A program made the position numbers and the translations under genes. DNA of 64,000 bases from Utricularia gibba. Taxonomy: Eukaryota > Streptophyta > Magnoliopsida > Lamiales > Lentibulariaceae. Location: contig CM007989.1 of assembly GCA_002189035.1 (NCBI GenBank), positions 2,418,001-2,482,000 on the forward strand. The letters run 5' to 3'. The stretch's first letter is position 1, and each line of letters opens with the position of its first letter. The notes below the pieces were generated by a model. That model saw only the letters and a program-made list of their open reading frames with translations, had not been told where the DNA came from and made no database searches. Positions 48,402 to 60,869 of this stretch are shown here, piece by piece.

Positions 48402-50665
48402 ATGCCAAGGACGCAATTTATCTTTCTTCCGGCGGCCACCGGAGTCGCTGGGCTGTGGGACGAGATCAATGATTCCGTTGAGTGGCAAGACGGCATATTT
48501 TTCACTCTCTGCGGTGTTTATGCTCTGGTTTCCGCCGTTGCTCTGGTGGGTATTGATTCTCTTGGTTTGGTGACGGTCTACTGGATTTGGTTTCTTTTTT
48601 TATCAGAATTCTTCTAGCTAGGGCTGGGTTTGTGGTTTGGTGTCCTTGAATCTTTTCAAAGAATTTTATTTTTTTTTGTCGTTAGCTGATGAGCATAGGT
48701 TCGCTCATAATGTTGTAACTCTGATTTTTTTTTTTTTTTTTGTAATGTTTGATAGCTGAAAGAGAACGATTTGCTTTTGGGTTCATGACATGATTGTGTT
48801 TTGCCGCTTTTTATCTTAAAAAAACGCTCACTTTTTGCATTTTTTCGAAAATGAAGCTCGTTTGGTGCTCTTACTAGATCAATCTCCTTCTTTGTGCATT
48901 ATGCTCATGATGCGTTTGCTTGCAGTTTCAATACATACGGATTGAGCTCAGGGTCCCTGAATATGGTTGGACCACTCAAAAGGTTTTCCATATTATGAAT
49001 TTCATTGTGAATGGATGTAAGAGAATGTCTCTGAATCTTTTCATCATGTTTTGCGTACTTGCATCGTCTTTATGAAAATTTATTGAATTGCAGTGCGGGC
49101 AGTTGTATTTGGATTTCACAAGCAAGTGTTTCTTTTTCATCCCAAGGTTAGGCTTCCTTAACCTTGTTTCACTTTGCAATGCTTTTAAGTTTAGCTCCAA
49201 TTTTGAACCATGCTTTTCGAAATAACACTACCTTCTCCATTTGGTGCGATATGGGATCCTGTTTTGACATTCTGCCAATTTACCGTACGTTTCAATATTA
49301 CTTTATTTTTCTAATAACAGGTCCTTGCTTTTGTACTGTTGGAACTTCCTGGATTGCTGTTCTTTTCTACATACACGCTTCTTGTACTTTTCTGGGCGGA
49401 GATATATCATCAGGTAAGTGGGCGGTTACAAATTTGAATTGAAAATGCTGGTGTTATCATGTAACTGGTATCCTCCTTTTCCAACAGGCTAGAAGTTTAC
49501 CAACAGATAAACTAAGGCTCTCTTATGTTTCTATCAATGCAGTGATTTACGTCATACAGGTTGGATATGATTTTACATTTATTAAAATAGTCATTGTGTC
49601 TACCTATAACTTTTATAATTATAATAATGTTGTCGCATCAGGTGTGTATCTGGATATACCTTTGGATAGATGATAACCCTGTTGCAGAATTCATTGGAAA
49701 GATATTCATTGCCGGTTAGTTGAGTTCTTTGTTGGTTTCTTTTTTCCTTTATGCTAAGGGAAAGGAAGGCTTCTAATCATTTTCAAAATAATATTCAGTG
49801 GTATCCTTCATAGCCGCACTTGGGTTTTTGCTTTATGGTGGAAGGTAAACCAATAGTTGTTCATTAATTTCTCCTATTCCCTTCTATTCCTTCTTCTCCT
49901 CGTCCATTTAAACGTCTGTTTCATTGTAGATTATTTTTCATGCTAAGAAGATTCCCTATAGAGTCCAAAGGGAGAAGAAAGAAGCTGCACGAGGTTTTTT
50001 TTCCCCCTTATGATGTCTGATAATATTCAGCACTCTTCAGTAATGATTTCAACTGTCTGGCTATAAGTTTCCCTTTTGGATGAAGTTATCACTTTCCACA
50101 ACGTGGTGCAATTATCTTAAGTCTTGAGTAGTTCATGCATGGATTCCTATTGACACCATTTTTTCAGTAGCTTTTTGGGTATCTCTTGAGATAATCTTAC
50201 CTTTTTTTGCAGGTCGGATCTGTAACAGCGATATGCTTCACTTGTTTTCTCATAAGATGCTTTGTGGTAAGTCAGATGTTCCATCTGCTCTACATATATT
50301 GTATTGCTTCCCAGTAATGATAACAGCACCAGACTGATAAAGACGAAGGGGCAGTTTTGCACCCATTTTTCTCCTCATGCTGACTTCCAGAGGTGTTTTG
50401 GGTGCAGGTTGTGCTCTCAGCATTCGATTTAGATGCATCTCTCGACGTTCTTGACCACCCCGTCTTGAACTTGATCTACTACACGGTATGTATGCATTCT
50501 TTCTTCCACCCCCTCCCCAGTATTCTCTGCTACACAGTTTGCTCAAGCTACTGATCTCATTTCGTGACACAGCTGGTTGAGGTTCTTCCGTCGGCCCTCG
50601 TCTTGTTCATCTTACGGAAGCTGCCGGCGAAAAGGGTCTCCGCCCAGTACCACCCCATCCGATAA
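48402..50665 (+). CDS. TOM1: TOM1/TOM3-type multipass membrane protein
   Basis: Eleven exons: 48402-48545, 48926-49016, 49094-49146, 49321-49413, 49488-49559, 49642-49714, 49799-49844, 49930-49993, 50213-50266, 50408-50485, 50573-50665. They give 286 residues with seven hydrophobic segments. TOM1 is a tonoplast host protein named because tobamoviruses need it for replication; its normal role is not well defined. Conserved blocks include [72 protein letters not shown], and ending [17 protein letters not shown]. Phases close throughout with GT-AG introns. The start at 48402 gives a normal length; an earlier in-frame ATG at 48357 would add 15 residues. This is a cellular gene with no viral sequence. 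Confidence 0.94.
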
Positions 50666-51095
50666 TCGACGCCGGAGGGAGGGCCGTGGCTTCTTGTTGA
50701 GTAGCAGAACTTGGAAGAGCAAGCCTGATAAATGATGTATTAAGAAGTTATCAGGCTTGTGTTGTTTGCCTGGTTGGTTTCTTTTGCGTGGTAGCCTTCT
50801 GTGATGCTGATGCTTGTTACTGCAAGGGTATACCGGAAGTGGTGCCTTCAGTCTCTTTAAATATTTTGTTGATGATTATTCAAGTATAAGATGTGAAAAA
50901 TTGGTAACCAAAGTACCAAAAACTAGGTGATAAATCACATGTAAACCGAAATGGTGAATTATTTATCATGTAAACCTGAGGTGTAACCATGGACAGCTCT
51001 CATCTGTCGCCTCCACGGTGTGGCGTTGGACACTTTCCGGGGGGCCGGCGGCGGCCATGCACCAACCATGCTGCAGTGGAGAGAACTCCTCTGCG
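50666..51095. other. Convergent 3' region
   Basis: Holds the 3' UTRs of the TOM1-type and RETICULATA-related genes. No gene is seen. Confidence 0.5.
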
Positions 51096-52828
51096 CTACT
51101 GAACGCCGCTCCATCTGGCCCAGTCTACAAACTGCATTCCGCCGTAGATGCTGTTGGCGTATCGAATAGCATATGTGAACGCCTTGGCGACGTCTGGGGT
51201 GCGCCTGACAACCGCCGAGGCGCTCACCAGTCCTTCCAAACCATTTATGATCTGGTAGCGGGTGTTTGAGGACACAGCAAGAAAAGCACCTGAAGACAGT
51301 TGCAAGCTTAGGCAAGTGTGGTCTGAGGTTGATGTATGCAGTCAAATTTGAATCAGTAAAGAGAAGATACCCCAGAGCAATGCGCTTTTGAACAAGGGAG
51401 GTACAGGAACATCGTCTTCTGACTTTCTGGAGCCCCTTCAAGAGAGAGGGAACAATGTTAGATACGCGAGACTGGGCTCTCTTGAATGCAGGGTAAGAAG
51501 AGTTTGCCCTGAAAGAAAAAGAAAGACTAAATTCCATGAACACGATTGCTAACCGTTTGGCATTCATGATCATGTTTGCAATGCTTTGGCCGATAATACC
51601 AAAGCCAAATCCCACAGCGCCGTATAATGTGCCCTGGGGATCAAGATCAGGTGTCAACAGTTATGAAAAATGAAGGACGATATGAACATATTGGTACTCG
51701 TACCATGTAGAAATAAGAGGCTATTCTCTGCTGCAATGAAAATGAAATTCCTGGTTTGTCAGCTTCAAAAACACTGCATCCTCGCGTGGTTAAAATATAA
51801 AGCTACATGTCAGAATAGGAGATCATAGAGCATGCATTTACACATTGAAAAGAGCTGATAGAGAGTGTAAATGGAAGCTTGACCTGCTCGGAAGAGAACC
51901 GCAGGTATGGAGTAGTTGACCGATAAAACCACTAGGGGGTGATTGCTTCCCTATACGAGCATAAGGAGCCAGCAGGGCAACCAAAGCAGCATCGACAACA
52001 ATGCCTACCAAGAGGTCTGCTGCATACAAATCAAACTCAGCCCAAAAATCCTTCCCTCTTTTCTGAACTTCGGCAACTGTCGCACAGAATATACCAGCGG
52101 TCACCTGCAGCATGATGGAACAGCAAATCTGACGACCCATTCACTAGATAAATCAATCATTAAAGAAAATAATTCTTCTCTCTGAAAAACAAACTGCACC
52201 TCTGTCCTAAGTTTGAACAAGAACGAAGCATCTTCAAGCATCCGGTCTCGAACCATTGAGCAATGTCTCATAAGAAATCTTACTAGCCATCCTGAACCCT
52301 GCAATATCAATGAAAAAGATGAATACCACCGGCGCAAAATCATGCATATACCTCAGAGTCATTCAACGAGTTGAAATTTTGGCCTAAAAGTCCCACCTCC
52401 AAATTCAAATAGTTCTCGAATATCGACCGCGGAAGCCCCGAGACTTTTGCTGCATCAAGCATGTCAGCTGGCAGAACCGCACCTCTAGCCTTCAACTCGC
52501 GGAATACCTCGTCGACCTTCATTATGGACGCCGCTTTCGCTTTGCCGCCGTCGCCGTCATGGTCACCCCCACCATCGCCACCCCCTCCATGAAATGGCCG
52601 GTCATTGCCTCCTCCATCTCCTCCGGCACCTTTTTCCTTCAAATGAAACTCAACCGTTTCACTGATGCATTGCAGCCGAATATCACCCCGCGGCCGTTGA
52701 TCAGTCTGTCGGTTCAACTGCGAACACATGAAATGGATACCATTCCCCAGACCACAGCTCCTGCTCGTCGACAGGTGCAAAAGCTCCGTCTTCATAGGTA
52801 CCGCACCGCCGAATACAAAAGACGACAT
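51096..52828 (-). CDS. RETICULATA-related chloroplast membrane protein (DUF3411)
   Basis: Exons: 52397-52828, 52200-52298, 51884-52104, 51704-51773, 51554-51633, 51371-51426, 51096-51289, 383 residues. The family locates to the plastid envelope and influences mesophyll and leaf vein patterning, perhaps through metabolite supply. Evidence is the DUF3411 blocks: LPADMLDAAKVSGLPRSIFE, LYAADLLVGIVVDAALVALL, QQRIASYFYMGTLYGAVGFG, IGQSIANMIMNAKR, LAVSSNTRYQIINGLEGL and YGGMQFVDWARWSG. The N terminus is a transit peptide followed by a Gly/Asp-rich linker (GGGGDGGGDHDGDGG) that is longer than I would expect. At least three hydrophobic segments are visible. The small exon at 51371-51426 is fixed by phase and by the block KSEDDVPVPPLF. 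All introns are GT-AG. Confidence 0.92.
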
Positions 52829-53127
52829 TTTCCCCAAACGCAGACGTGGACGGCGACGCCAGATATAATGGCGTCACAAGAAAAGAAAACCCTGGAAATA
52901 CGATGTTCTTTCTCAGAGTTTACGTGAATGACATTTTAGTAGGTCACCAGACCGTCAATAACCATCAGTTATTCAGCTCGGGCCAGCCAAGCTTATTGGG
53001 CTTTGCTCACTGACGTAACTATTTTAGAATGGTATCCGTACCATGCTGACAAGCACTGCCAGAAAATTTGTCACCTGATAGAGAGAGAGAGAGGCCCACG
53101 GCGCACATTCGCAATCTAAGAGTCAAC

Positions 53128-54829
53128 TCAACACTCCCCTTCAATTTCCTTTTCCACCTCCAGTTGCAGTTCGGAAATCTCGTCCATCTCCAATTCCACC
53201 TTGGGTTGCTGCAGTTTAGTGTCCTCCTCTTTTTCCAATTCCAATGGCAAAATGTCTGGTAGTGGTTGCTGCAAAATTGGCCGTTGACTAAGAGCGTCTT
53301 GTCCAAGCATGGACGACACACGGACCTCATTTAAAGCCTTCTCTGCATCCTCGCGAAGACTCTTGAGGGTGCTTAGGGTTCTATGTTTGAGTTCTGCTGC
53401 AAGATTAAGATCACCTCCTAGCTCTGCCTTCGTGATCTCCAGAGTTACCCTGTCAATCTGTCAACATTTTCATTATGTCGGACCCATGGGGTGGCTACTT
53501 AAGACAAGATTCTGAGGGTGCCTCATCTTGTATAGTTGATAACCTGGACATGATGTATTTTCCCTCCTCACTCAATTCGTCAAACCACTTCTTCAATGAA
53601 GACAGCTCTCTTTCAATGTCAGGATCGTTGTTCTGATCATATCCAAGAATTTTATCAACCTGCTTAATCCTCGAAGCAATCTCCATATTCAACCTTTCAG
53701 CCGCTGCAACAATGTCAATAGCTGCATCGAAGAAGAAAGAAGAGCAATTGCCAGTAGCTTTTACTTCTTTCTAATCCAAGAATTGTTGAATGACAAGGCA
53801 TGAACTTCCTACCCTCCTGGAAAGCGTCGGTTTCAGTTCCCATCATAATCCGCAATAGTTTGAGCAGCTTCTTTCCTCGAACAAGCCCATGAATCACCAA
53901 AGGCATTAGTAAATCTACGGTGTATGTATAATCTGTCCCAATTCCCCATATGAGCTCCAATATCATAGTTAGCAAACAATTGAGGAAAAACTTACGTCTG
54001 GGAGCACCGACCCTTGAGATTGCAGTCTCAACTGCAAGCCGTAGGCGTTCAAAGGACAGATAGACAGATTGGAAGAGCTCCTTTTCGATGTGATGATTAT
54101 GAGTATAAGCAAAGAGAAGATGCCAGGATGTGGTTGATGAGCTACCATACTTATCTCGGTACATTCTTGCATGGTGTATCAAAGATTCCAAGTGAGTTCC
54201 CAAGTGGGGATCATGCAAATCATGAAGAATCTGCAAAGGTTGATACACAGTAACTTGGATCATTAATGTGATCGAACCTCATGTATCATCATGGATACTC
54301 AATTCCGAGAATGCAAAGACAATCCAAGAAAACCGAAGGGCATAAATGAAACCTGAAGATATCAGTATATACAAATTACACGAGCAACTTAGAAAAAAAA
54401 AATTGAATGAACCTTTGGATTCCTCTGAATGTATATCTCAGTAGCATCGAGAACCAAGTCAGGATATACCCAAGCCTCCATAAATACGTGACGAGCTCGT
54501 CCATCCTCTTGCATTAGAAGAGCTTTCAACAAATGCTCAGGCTCAACTGCAATATTCTTGTTCACTCGTGCTACTTCACGCGATAACAGGATTGCTTGCC
54601 ATGCCTCTTCGCTGAAATCCTGCTCCCTTAACTGGATGACGCATGCACCAAAACACTTCGTGTTACAAAAATCAGAGAACCAGACAGTATGACAAATTGA
54701 GGTATCACTTACGCTGCTCCAACTCCAAGATGCATCACAACGGATAGCGAAGGATCGGTTAACCACGCGGTTGCGCGATTTTGTAGCAAACCTTGATGAA
54801 TCGTTTCTCCCGCGAGATCCACAGGACAT
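53128..54829 (-). CDS. ClpB-derived protein lacking both AAA+ ATPase modules
   Basis: Exons: 54713-54829, 54413-54631, 53996-54230, 53813-53914, 53522-53721, 53128-53457, 400 residues. ClpB/Hsp100 proteins are hexameric disaggregases built as N domain, AAA1, coiled-coil middle domain, AAA2. Here a transit-like N terminus (Ser/Arg-rich) is followed by a ClpB N domain (DFSEEAWQAILLSREVARVN, EPEHLLKALLMQ, ESLIHHARMYRDKYG). A short unrelated segment (exon 4) comes next, then the ClpB sequence that begins the middle domain (AIDIVAAAERLNMEIAS) and its continuation IDRVTLEITKAELGGDLNLA with AAELKHRTLSTLK. Walker A, Walker B and all of AAA1 and AAA2 are absent. A new acidic Leu/Glu-rich tail ends EIEGEC. 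The intron before 53457 starts GC (53521-53520), inferred because IQDE|IDRVTLE reproduces the ClpB order. It could alternatively be a decaying gene. Confidence 0.82.
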
Positions 54830-55705
54830 TTTCGGAGTCGCTAAAATCTGAAGGCTGATCGGTGACTGAGAAGAAGCCGGAATCGGCGGCTCTAATTGGA
54901 GAAAGCATAGTGAAGGTTAAGGAGAGCGCCATTGGAGTGACGAAGGAGATGCCGTCTGTGAAAGATAAAACCTGCCGCCATACACGAGGTGTCAAGAATA
55001 AGTGTTGCTTTCAAACGCAAGTCTTGCGTTCCATGCGTTTGGAAACTGTTTCACACATTAGAAAATAGTTTGACTCTCTCTCCTCTATCAACCAACTTGG
55101 TCTCGGCGGCCGTACTACATTCCGTACTTTAATTTTTGGAACTTATAAAAAATTATATTAAATAATATACATTATATTTAATTTTCCGATAACACTATAA
55201 ATTAATCTTCAAATAAATTTTCTTATTATATTATTTTTTGAAATATTTCATAAAAAAATTAATTCTAAAATATAAATAAGATTTTAAAATAAAAATATTA
55301 TTCTTTATATTCCTATAAATATAATTATGATGTAGAATGGGCCACGTACTCATCCATCATTTCAGGTACCGGGTTCGGTGCCCTAGAGTTGAATTAGATC
55401 AGAATAAATGCCCAATATCGAGGTGAAGGCACAGGGTCCAGGCCTTGCTCTTCATTCTTCCCAACAACACAACTTCAAAGGGAATGATCTCATCGTCTCT
55501 AAAAGGAAAGAAAAGCGCCCCCATGAGGAAGTCAGCGTATTCAGCTACAGGATATCTGCCTTCGCTTCACAATGTTGGCCAGGTTTTGGGACACCAAAGA
55601 GGTGAGATTTGGATCCTCGAAGCTAAGCTCGGCTCCCAGTCTGCAGCAACACAGAGTTTCAAAATGATGAATTTGTGGGGGGCAGTTAAGAGGTGTTTTA
55701 GAGGG
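54830..55705. other. ClpB-like promoter, AT-rich spacer and JMJ24 3' region
   Basis: 54830-55080 is upstream of the ClpB-like gene. 55130-55330 is AT-rich. 55380-55705 is mixed and probably JMJ24 3' UTR; no gene is supported. Confidence 0.45.
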
Positions 55706-58700
55706 TTACTTGGGATCAAGAACCAGTTTCTGAACTTCCTTGATGGAGGAGCTTGCAGCATATAGTGAGATTTTGCGCACCTGAAACATAGAAGGTTTAG
55801 CAGCAGCTTTTATACCTGAGAGAAGAGCATCATCATGTCTAACTGACTGACCTCTAGCACATGAAGCTTCGCATCGTGGTCGTTTGGAAGTCCCCGGATG
55901 TCTTCGGATAATCGCAGAGCTTCTGCGAGGCTTTCTGGAGAAAGGAAGTCTAGTCCCAATTGAACAGAGGACTGAGAGGTAGAAAGAAGAGTGAAATGCA
56001 ATGAGTCACTTTACATGGGCAGCTCCAAAGTGCAGTTGCTCAGGCACGAGCAACTAGAAGTGCTCACCTGAATATGCCGGACTTGAAACGGACATCCGGC
56101 AGGGATGAATATAGCATCACCAAGACGCTGCCCAAATGACCAGGGCTCCACTCCTGAGGAAGAATGTGCATGAACATCTAGCTTTAGATGTACGTGAAAA
56201 GAGTTTCTGTGGGCAATTGAGCAGCAAAACAATGGAACTGAAATTAAAAAAAAAAAAACTTGGCATACCAAATTCTTCCTTCAGCTTGCTTTTGTGATGC
56301 TCATTCATGTATACTACACCATCATAGAGAGGACGAGGTACCTGCAGGGAGACAAGTCTTGAGCTAAACCTGAGAGTATTCCATTTCAAGAATATTTCAT
56401 ACTGAGACTTGTGGCTCACATGGTTATCTATGATCCTGTCCGACATTTGCATCTCCTCCTTGTGAATGCTTATGTAGTTCATAAGCTTTGGTACATCTTC
56501 ACGTCGGAAAACGTCCCAAAATGTTCCGACTGGAACCATTTCCATCCCTTCCTGAGAAGCAGATCTCTTTTGAGAATAATGATCAGTATTGTTCTCTGCA
56601 TCACCATTTTCTTCTGTTACTGGATCACCCTTCTCGTCATCCTCACTTGCTTGGATATCAGCATTACCACCTTCATCCGGTGAGGAGCCTGATGATTTGA
56701 CAGAGTTTAAGAGCATTTCAGGAAGTTCACATTCTTCCATGGTTGCAGATTCTGCCGAGATATTCTGTGTCTCCATTGGTGCACTGTTTACAGCCTTTGG
56801 CTTCGGATCATGCACATGTAGCAAAAGAAACACCTGAGGAAAGGCAGATAAAATGAGATGGAGACATGAAAAGTGAAAATAAAGAGACAGAACACTTTGG
56901 AAGGAAAGGATCTTCGCTCACCATATCTCGCATGTTAAGATGAAGATTGTCCAAGGAATCACTCTGACCAGTGCCTTTTCCATAAGAGATCAATATTTTA
57001 GGACCCACATCATTTTGCAAGGAATAATGGGGAAGTTTAGCGGCAACATTCAGAAGTCCCCACTTGGAGTGGATGAACTCAAGCAAAGGCAGCTTAGATA
57101 TGAAGTCAGGTCTTTGATAGAGTAAAAACTCTTCAGATGAACTTGGTGTAGGCCAATCCTTCAATTTCAATATTTGATGCTCACCATTTTCATCAACTCT
57201 ACCTTCAAAATATCCATTTATGAAATCCTCAAGTTCAATATTGATCTGCAATCAGATTTTGCCAAGAAACACAAACTGCTTGACGTTAAATCAAATGCAA
57301 ATGACTAAGGAAAAACATAATCGAAGATGGGTCTGGAAGAAGGCAAGAAAAGCCAGATCTAACATGAAACAGTGATAGCTGTACCTCAGTCAAGGAGCTA
57401 CGGTTGAAAGCCTTAACTTTTCGGTTTGGGTCTTTCATTTTCTCCTCAGTTGTCTCTTTAATTCCTGACCATATACTCAAAGGATCCCATGCTATGGAAG
57501 AAGAAGTGTCAACGACTTCCTTAACTATAACCGGTCTCCCTCTGGACCAGTGCATTCTGAAGTCCTTGATTCCTTCTTTCTTCAGATCATCTAAAGATAG
57601 TTGAAATAGGAGGTTGCCATCATTTTCACCATCTTTTTCACTGCCCAATTCACCAGAACTCCTCACCTTACAGCCACTAACCATTTCATCCACATTCTTC
57701 ACTAGTTTGGCAACCCAATTGATTTTGAATATCCTCTTCAAAGCAAGAGAGGAAGATCCACAGCCTCCATACACCTTTGGAGGACATGGAATACTTCCAT
57801 CTTCATTGGCTTCCCAGCCAGTAAGTTTTTCAAATGTTTTCAGCTGAACATCTGACAGTTCAGTATGAGAAAACATCATTCCATTGCTCTTACCATCAGC
57901 TACATGGGGAACATCAATTGTTTCATCCTTGATTGCAAGCTTGGATGCTTTCCTGATATCATTGCAGCAACTTAGGCACAGATCATACGAGCAATTTGCA
58001 CAGTGCCGATGATAATCAATGATTGGAACCCTGCAAAAATCACTGCAGAAAAACCACCAGTTAAATAAGAACAATATGATAGCATCCGAAATCCCATCCC
58101 CGGCCCACACCAGGAGAACGGAACAACATATTGGGTTTGGAGCAAGAAACAGATACAAAAAACAAGTCTACTCACCAGCACATCTGCTCATCAGCATTTA
58201 ATTTTGTCCGAGAAAGATCTATATCACTTCCTAAAGGATAAAAGATCAATGTTCTGGTTCAAAGAACCAATTAAATACATACTTTTAAATGACCATGGTT
58301 ATAGCACCTCACCTTGAAGTTTCTTTTCTAGTTCCACCTCGGAGGTCTGTTCAAGATGAACTCGTTTTACAATAGGAAGCACTGCAGACAAGAGACAGTA
58401 GAGGAACTCCAGCTTTTCTTTTGCAGATATTTCACGAATCCTTGCCTTTTCAAGAAAAATTACCCTGTGAGTGATCCAATGGAAAAAAAAAAAACCTTCG
58501 TACTAAAAAGTTAACTGAAATATACCTTCAACAGATTGTCTCCTCGCATACACATCCGACAACTACATGTACCACGACATGCAGGACAAATCCTTTCGAT
58601 TTCATCCACACTGGTGCCTGGGTAGCTGAGGGAAGGAAGCCTAAACTATGAGACCCTTGATGAAAGAAAATCCATCGTAAAAAAAAAAGTATATTTTCCT

Positions 58701-59759
58701 CACCAAGTTGAAATGCAGTTCTCACAATACCCTCTTCTATCACATTTAAGGCACCAAATCACTCTACCCTGACTATTGCTCCGACATTGGTGGCACGGTT
58801 GCCCCCCGGTATCATCAGAGGACTCAGAGGTTCCATTCGAAGTCTCCTGCAAAAAAATGGAAAAAAGCAGCATTTTGGGCAATTAACCAAATATTGAAAG
58901 AAGTCCAATGCATATAAACTGACAGGAACACCATACTCCGTGGCAGGTGACCTTAAAGATAACGCACTCTCTTTTTCACAGAGCAATGGCCTTTTGCAGA
59001 CCTACACCAATTTTTCAATCACTAAACTAAGTACAAAACAGGGATGTTTTAGGACAGCTTATTTGAATGAGCTTCACTATACTAAAACAGAACAGGCATG
59101 CTTTGTATATTGAATGTGCTTTATCAGAACCAGGATTTTGATGTTTCAAGAATCAATCAGCATGAAGGATCTAGAGTAGGCTGCAATGTGCTTTAAATGT
59201 CCCAAGAGAATTTTTAAACAGGAAAATTATTGTTACTCACCGTTACAGGACTAATTTCAAGCGTCTGCTTGTCTGAGTCAACAGCAGACGGAGGCGGTGT
59301 TCTATAAGACCTTCTACTGACTTCATGGTCAGACTCATCTCTATCCATATCATCAGTAGATCGTAAAGAACTTCGACCAGAAAAACTCCTAACTGGAGGC
59401 ACTTCTGGTGAATAAACCGTATGATCTTTGCCTTCTTTGTCCTTCTTTTTCTTCCCAGAAAACCCACTCACCTCCCCGAATTGTGAGCTGAGTGTTATGT
59501 CCATGTCATCACTCTTGCTTTCCAAGTATATTTCAGTATCTCCATCACACTTCCTCTTTGCTTTCTTTATACTTGCACGCATTGCAGAATTCGCAGCCCT
59601 TTTCTTTGCTTGAATGTAATGCTTTTCACATACTGTTTTGTCAGGCATAGACATGGCTGTGCATCTCCACTGCTTTCCATCAGACCTCTTGCACCGCAAA
59701 TCGTCAGGAATCTCAACATTGTCATCAACGCCTCCAGATATTGTTCTTGAATGATCCAT
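55706..59759 (-). CDS. JMJ24: JMJ24-type JmjC protein with WRC and RING-like domains
   Basis: Thirteen exons: 59241-59759, 58924-59001, 58704-58846, 58526-58625, 58313-58445, 58176-58230, 57385-58042, 56922-57245, 56420-56833, 56269-56341, 56068-56153, 55852-55971, 55706-55780; 925 residues. In Arabidopsis JMJ24 is a nuclear ubiquitin ligase that lowers the DNA methyltransferase CMT3 and affects silencing. Seen here: a WRC domain (DDLRCKRSDGKQWRCTAMSM), a Cys-rich RING-like pair (CHQCRSNSQGRVIWCLKC, ICPACRGTCSCRMC), a second zinc cluster (CANCSYDLCLSCC) and the JmjC domain. Iron ligands are degenerate: HxD is HLN (56934-56942) and the distal His in GCPxQ is Phe (56086-56088). Demethylation is therefore unlikely. 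It ends at LVLDPK; other JMJ24 proteins, from memory, run somewhat longer. Confidence 0.92.
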
Positions 59760-60869
59760 ACAGAAAAAAAGAATACCACCAAACTACAACGCTACCAAAA
59801 CATCAAAGATATCACATTTTTAACCTGCGAACACAAGAGGCGAACAAGAAACAGTTAAGCAACGTAAAAATCAAACTTTGCACATTCAGTAATCAAGGCA
59901 CGGTACAAAAAAAAAATCAAATCTTGCTTCCTAGTTGAATACCCAGTTGCGAAAACTTGCAAATTAAGAGAACCTACAGTTCAAGATCACCAATTCAACA
60001 ACCTTGAGAGGAATATAAATACAAATTAATACAAACAAAAATTATTGAATGCATTAACGAACCGTGTGCCGTCACGCGGCACGGCGATTCAGAATCTAAC
60101 AAATTATAAAAAGACAAGTCCTCAGAGCCTCTTGCCAATTTTTTATCCCTAGTTCAATGCTGAAGATCTTTCAGTTCGGTGTGAGAAGAAGAGCAGCAGG
60201 GGGTGAAGCATGAAACGACGACGCTTTGCCCCCATAAATTTTCTTGGCTTACTTTTTTAAATACATGTATCATGCATAATAAATTTGTAAAAATATACTT
60301 TTTTCACTTCCCAAAATATATTATTATTTTAAAAATATTATAAGTTACATGTATTTGCGCAATAACACCCAAAAATGTTATTCTTTTTTAGTAGTTACTA
60401 ATGTTGAATACTTGACTTGACGTATTGGATGATGTTATTTAATATTAATTTGTACATTTTAATTAATAATGTTTTTCAATCACCAATATATTCAAAAGTC
60501 ATTTATACAGAATAATGCCGTTTAGAAATATTGGTGACGAAAATTTTTAATATATGTTATTTTAATTTATTGTTAAAATAAAAGATAATTAAATAAAGAA
60601 ACTTGTTAAATACATTTAAAAATAATTAAACCGCATTTCAAAAAATACAATAAAAAGTAATAAATATACAATAGTTAAGATATGCAAATTGTATTTTACA
60701 AAATTCGATAAAAAGAACCAAGAATTTGTAATTGCCAATTTTTTATTTTTTAATTAAATGGATTTTTCCAGAAACTTGGAATTTTTTTATATTTTATATA
60801 TAAAAAAGCGTTAGAATTCTGTAATCAACATTTAACATGCATTAATCAAAAGAGAAGAAATGAGCATCA
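59760..60869. other. JMJ24 leader/promoter and AT-rich spacer
   Basis: 59760-60220 is the probable JMJ24 5' leader, perhaps with an intron. 60240-60830 is AT-rich with no recognisable element. Confidence 0.45.

Noticed and set aside
48402-50665. Viral origin suggested by the TOM1 name
   Set aside because: It is a cellular intron-containing membrane protein gene; the name reflects host-factor discovery.
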